A stretch of DNA of 8,098 nucleotides from Moraxellaceae bacterium (lineage in GTDB: Bacteria > Pseudomonadota > Gammaproteobacteria > Pseudomonadales > Moraxellaceae). Where the stretch lies: contig JAJNDL010000038.1 in assembly GCA_021156385.1 (NCBI GenBank), positions 1 to 8,098 on the forward strand. The letters are read 5' to 3'. The notes beneath the pieces were generated by a model. The model had not been told where the DNA came from, searched no databases, and saw only the letters and a program-made list of their open reading frames with translations. Shown piece by piece: positions 6,039 to 8,098 of this stretch (position 1 is its first letter; the number at the start of each line of letters is the position of its first letter). Made by a program: the position numbers and the translations under genes.

Positions 6039-7664
6039 TTAATATGCCACCCGTTCCCGCGTCGCGCTGCCATAGATTGCGTAGAGGAAGCCCACCAGCA
6101 GGCCGGCGGGCGCAATGCCGGCGGCGAGCAGATAGACATGGCCGCCGGCGATGTACTGCGGCGCGATATCGAACAGGCCGAGCACCGGCACCAGGGCGTG
6201 GAAGAGCGGCGCCATGGCGACGGCCAGCAGGGCGAACAGCCCCCACTCCTTGACCAGGGCCAGGCGCCGGCGCAGCACCGCCTGCGCCAGCAGCAGCGCA
6301 AACGCGAGCCCCGTGCCCCCCATGAGCAGGTAGAACGTGCCGCCGCTCAGCGTGGCATGGCTGGGCGCACCCAAGGCATAGCCGAAATGCAGGGCCAGCA
6401 GCGCAACGATGCCGCTCGCCACTGCCACCGCCAGGCCCAGCCAGTGCAACTCCCGCGTGAACACCGTCGTGTTCCGGTCATGCGTGAATGCGCTGAACAG
6501 GAAGAGAGGGGCCAGCACCAGCGCGGCGGCCGCCAGCAGCCCAAAGGTGGTGGTGGCCACGCTGGCCTCCGCAAACACCCGGGCCTCGTTGGCCACCACG
6601 CTCGCCGGGATCAATTGCCGCGCCAGCTCCGAACCGGCGAGACCGGGGGTGACGAGGTAGTAGTGCAGTGTCAGCACCGCGAAGGCGACGAATACCGCCC
6701 CCACCACCGGCAGCCAGTCGGGCAGCGCCGCGCGCACGGCGTCGGCCCAGGGCAGCGGCTGCAGCGTGGCGCGCTCGCGCGAGAGCCAGCGGTTCAGGCA
6801 GACCAGGATGTAGCCGAACAGGAAGGACTGCGGGATGAGCAGCATCATGCCGGCATAGTTGGCCTCGTTCATGGAGGCGTCCGGAAACATCATGCCGAGC
6901 AGGACCCAGTCGTAGCGCAGCAGCGGCGCGGTCAGCAGGAACCCGTAAGCGATGCCCATCCAGGCCTGGTGCTGGCCGATCTGGCGCTTCCACACGTGGT
7001 ACATCGCCATTCCCAGCGCAAGGGTGACGCCGATGGCGAGGAACCAGAGGCCGACGTGGAAGACGAGATCGCCATAGGTTTCAGCCACCGGCGTGCGCAC
7101 GAGGTAGACGATGCTGAGCACCATGGCCGCCTGCGCCGTCACCACGAAGACCATGCCGGCAACGCGGTGCAGCTTCGGATACCGGCGGCGGAAACCCGGC
7201 CAGAACTGCGAGCCGCCCAGCAGCATGCAGATGCCGCCGAGCAGCATGTGGAAGCTGAGCGTGACCTTGTTGAGCGCCGGCATCTGCGTGTAGTAGATCG
7301 CCGTCTCGAACAGGGAGTCGGAGCCATAGCTGTAGGCCGACTCGGTGCGGTCGGCCATCAGCTTCATCCAGACCGGCATGGCCAGCGCATCCACTTCCGG
7401 GCTGCCGCGCACGTCGACGCCGGCGTCGGTGCGGTCGCGCAGCGCCACCATGCCCGCATGGTGGTAGCCGCTCATGAAATGCCAGGACTTGAAGGACTCC
7501 TCGACGGCCAGGAAGCCGTAGAAGGCAAAGACCAGCACGAGGGCCAGGGCCAGGCCGCTGCGCAGCCGGATCAGCCAGGCGGCCCCCGCCTTCTTGGCCG
7601 GAGTGAGGTCCGGGGTGGCGCCCGGCGTTGCCGTGTTCGGGGTGGTATTCAGGGCATCAGGCAT
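6039..7664 (-). CDS. Large multi-pass membrane protein with DUF2306 domain
   Basis: A 541-residue integral membrane protein of unknown function. The ATG at 7664 is chosen because GGAGG (7672-7676) precedes it by 7 nt; the frame is open to 7838, but that extension runs through repeat DNA. About 12 hydrophobic segments are seen, near 36-54, 134-152, 168-190, 200-222, 236-256, 270-290, 315-336, 370-392, 406-428, 441-462, 474-494 and 506-530. The DUF2306 part is roughly 130-290: FHMLLGGICMLLGGSQF, RRRYPKLHRVAGM (His166), and GQHQAWMGIAYGF (His232), with histidines that this family conserves and that could bind haem or metal (inference). Residues about 55-130 form a soluble loop after the first helix, and the C-terminal six helices go beyond the domain. 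It heads the minus-strand operon, 9 nt before the AraC gene. Confidence 0.88.
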   Translation of the reverse strand: MPDALNTTPNTATPGATPDLTPAKKAGAAWLIRLRSGLALALVLVFAFYGFLAVEESFKSWHFMSGYHHAGMVALRDRTDAGVDVRGSPEVDALAMPVWMKLMADRTESAYSYGSDSLFETAIYYTQMPALNKVTLSFHMLLGGICMLLGGSQFWPGFRRRYPKLHRVAGMVFVVTAQAAMVLSIVYLVRTPVAETYGDLVFHVGLWFLAIGVTLALGMAMYHVWKRQIGQHQAWMGIAYGFLLTAPLLRYDWVLLGMMFPDASMNEANYAGMMLLIPQSFLFGYILVCLNRWLSRERATLQPLPWADAVRAALPDWLPVVGAVFVAFAVLTLHYYLVTPGLAGSELARQLIPASVVANEARVFAEASVATTTFGLLAAAALVLAPLFLFSAFTHDRNTTVFTRELHWLGLAVAVASGIVALLALHFGYALGAPSHATLSGGTFYLLMGGTGLAFALLLAQAVLRRRLALVKEWGLFALLAVAMAPLFHALVPVLGLFDIAPQYIAGGHVYLLAAGIAPAGLLVGFLYAIYGSATRERVAY

Positions 7665-7671
7665 GATCGAT

Positions 7672-7676
7672 CCTCC
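7672..7676 (-). promoter_or_regulatory. Ribosome binding site GGAGG for the DUF2306 gene
   Basis: Minus-strand GGAGG is 7 nt before the ATG at 7664. It decides against the longer open frame that begins at 7838 within the repeat. Confidence 0.75.
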
Positions 7677-7763
7677 GCTCGCCGTTTCGGCGCTGCTTTC
7701 GACCTTGCCATTAGAGACTGTCAGCGTTGGCCCTGGCGGCCAGGATTTGGCTTTAGCGGACAA

Positions 7764-7787
7764 GGCGAGGGAGGGATTCGAACCCTC
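7764..7787 (-). pseudogene. 3'-terminal tRNA fragment (T-arm and acceptor strand), serine-type
   Basis: Read on the minus strand, GAGGG (7787-7783), loop TTCGAAT (7782-7776) and CCCTC (7775-7771) form a perfect 5-bp T-stem with the invariant TTCGA loop. This is followed by a 7-nt acceptor-like strand CCTCGCC (7770-7764), as in tRNA-Ser genes ending in CTC(A/G)CC. After it comes TTG, not a discriminator base plus CCA. Upstream, where the anticodon and D arms should be, the sequence is REP DNA, and no GGCGAGG lies at tRNA distance. It is therefore a remnant or tRNA-derived repeat, not a functional gene. The serine assignment rests on general resemblance only. Confidence 0.6.
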
Positions 7788-7803
7788 GCTACGGTATTGC
7801 CCC

Positions 7804-7829
7804 TCTTGTGGGTCAGGCTTCAGCCTGAC
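7804..7829 (+). repeat. REP-like element, left arm
   Basis: A GTGG head (7808-7811) is followed directly by the imperfect palindrome GTCAGGCTTCAGCCTGAC (7812-7829), which folds into an 8-bp stem with a 2-nt loop (or 7 bp with 4). A short conserved head plus a palindrome is the architecture of REP sequences mobilised by REP-associated tyrosine transposases. No such transposase is in the window. Confidence 0.8.
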
Positions 7830-7869
7830 GGCTGCCATGAATCAGCCCACTGCCATGACCAATGCCCCT

Positions 7870-7895
7870 GTCAGGCTGAAGCCTGACCCACAAGA
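7870..7895 (-). repeat. REP-like element, right arm (inverted copy)
   Basis: This is the exact 26-nt reverse complement of the element at 7804-7829: palindrome GTCAGGCTGAAGCCTGAC (7870-7887), then CCAC (7888-7891) and four more matching bases. The two arms face each other across a 40-nt spacer, making a paired REP unit of the BIME type that could fold as one 26-bp hairpin or as two small ones. The spacer holds a 9-nt direct repeat CTGCCATGA (7832-7840 and 7850-7858). Confidence 0.8.
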
Positions 7896-7899
7896 TGAG

Positions 7900-7911
7900 G
7901 CATGACCCACA
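7900..7911 (-). repeat. Degenerate partial REP fragment
   Basis: GCATGACCCACA matches GCCTGACCCACA of the right arm (7881-7892) at 11 of 12 positions, in the same orientation and 19 nt further on. It looks like the outer half of a third, decayed element. Confidence 0.45.
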
Positions 7912-8049
7912 GCGCCATCTCCGCCCCGAAATGCCCCCTCGCCAAGGCCTTCTCCCTGCCGGCCCGGGCCATCCGCCCCCGGAAATAGCCCCCTCGTCCG
8001 CCATCACCCAAAAAAATGATGAACATGCCCCGAACGGGCCGGTTCTTTC

Positions 8050-8079
8050 TTTAAGTCCGGGGCCCCTCGCGGCTAGAAT
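8050..8079 (+). promoter_or_regulatory. Probable sigma-70 promoter for a gene beyond the right edge
   Basis: TAGAAT (8074-8079) matches the TATAAT -10 box at 5 of 6 bases. A weaker -35 candidate, TTTAAG at 8050-8055, lies 18 nt upstream, within a locally AT-rich patch (8041-8055) that stands out in GC-rich DNA. The bases after the -10 are GCGCGCC, a GC-rich discriminator of the sort found at stringently controlled promoters. The transcript would start near 8086 and run off the window, so its gene is unknown. Confidence 0.5.
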
Positions 8080-8098
8080 GCGCGCCTGTTTTTTGTCC

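Larger units (their letters stand above)
7665..8098. other. 434-nt noncoding region between the DUF2306 gene and an unseen rightward gene
   Basis: No gene is supported here; the open frames in it translate repeats and an antisense tRNA piece. In order it holds: the DUF2306 ribosome site; a TCTAAT hexamer on the minus strand (7715-7710) that could be a -10 box but lacks a good -35; a near-palindrome CCTGGCGGCCAGG (7732-7744) that could be an operator; a tRNA 3' fragment (7764-7787); the REP pair (7804-7895); a partial REP (7900-7911); a GC-rich stretch; an A7 run (8009-8015) and an AT-richer patch leading to a promoter at 8050-8079. Confidence 0.6.

Noticed and set aside
7665..7838. N-terminal extension of the DUF2306 protein by 58 residues
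   Set aside because: It translates the REP and tRNA fragment, giving peptides of a kind typical of misannotated starts; GGAGG fixes the start at 7664.
4203..7886. A 1227-codon open frame on the plus strand across four minus-strand genes
   Set aside because: Its translation is rich in Arg, Gln, His and Ala with no domain, and its end merely translates the antisense tRNA fragment and REP. The opposite strand encodes well-formed proteins with ribosome sites. It is an effect of high third-position GC.
7594..7905. A 103-codon plus-strand open frame containing REGFEPSL
   Set aside because: That peptide is the antisense translation of a tRNA T-arm, a known source of spurious proteins.
7764..7943. 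A complete or intron-split tRNA, using GGCGAGG on the minus strand at 7943-7937 as the 5' acceptor
   Set aside because: The span is 180 nt, the base after the acceptor is not T, and no D-arm or anticodon arm can be placed between. The 7-nt match is probably chance in GC-rich DNA.
8016..8052. Intrinsic terminator around GAACGGGCCGGTTC followed by TTTCTTT, or leftward into the A7 run
   Set aside because: The stem is only GAAC/GTTC with mismatches, the T-run is interrupted, and leftward the nearest stem is 9 nt from the T-run. The area is better explained as an AT-rich promoter upstream region.

Overview
The window is GC-rich, densely coding chromosomal DNA from a proteobacterium. Gene content and style (an Escherichia-like FadH, a YheT-type hydrolase, an AraC regulator with an arabinose-binding-like N-terminal domain, strong GGAGG ribosome sites, a GTGG-headed REP pair) point to a gammaproteobacterium, perhaps near Xanthomonadales or Nevskiales. 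The lineage is an inference; no rRNA or other marker gene is present.

Layout. Positions 1-2399 carry the 3' part of fadH (2,4-dienoyl-CoA reductase, cut by the left edge) followed after 32 nt by a YheT-family alpha/beta hydrolase, probably co-transcribed. After a 144-nt gap comes a plus-strand gene of unknown function (2544-3416, DUF6929-like). It converges on a minus-strand cluster of four genes, read from right to left: a large multi-pass DUF2306 membrane protein (7664-6039), an AraC-family regulator (6029-4968), an SGNH/GDSL hydrolase with an N-terminal membrane anchor (4967-4239) and a DUF4336 metallo-beta-lactamase-like protein (4192-3515). The first three are separated by 9 and 0 nt, so they almost certainly form one operon. 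The fourth has its own strong ribosome site and sits beyond a 46-nt gap that contains a hairpin.

The right end (7665-8098) has no gene I can support. It holds the DUF2306 leader, a 3'-terminal piece of a tRNA (T-arm plus acceptor strand, serine-type by appearance), a perfect 26-bp inverted repeat whose two arms are each REP-like palindromes, a degenerate third REP fragment, and a likely sigma-70 promoter firing rightward to a gene beyond the window.

Functionally the window leans toward lipid and ester metabolism: unsaturated fatty-acid beta-oxidation (fadH) and two different serine hydrolases, plus a regulator embedded among membrane and hydrolase genes. The functional link among the four minus-strand genes is not known. 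I do not see a defence system, mobile-element transposase, CRISPR array or biosynthetic cluster. The least explained features are the tRNA-fragment/REP composite and the DUF2306-AraC-SGNH-DUF4336 cluster.
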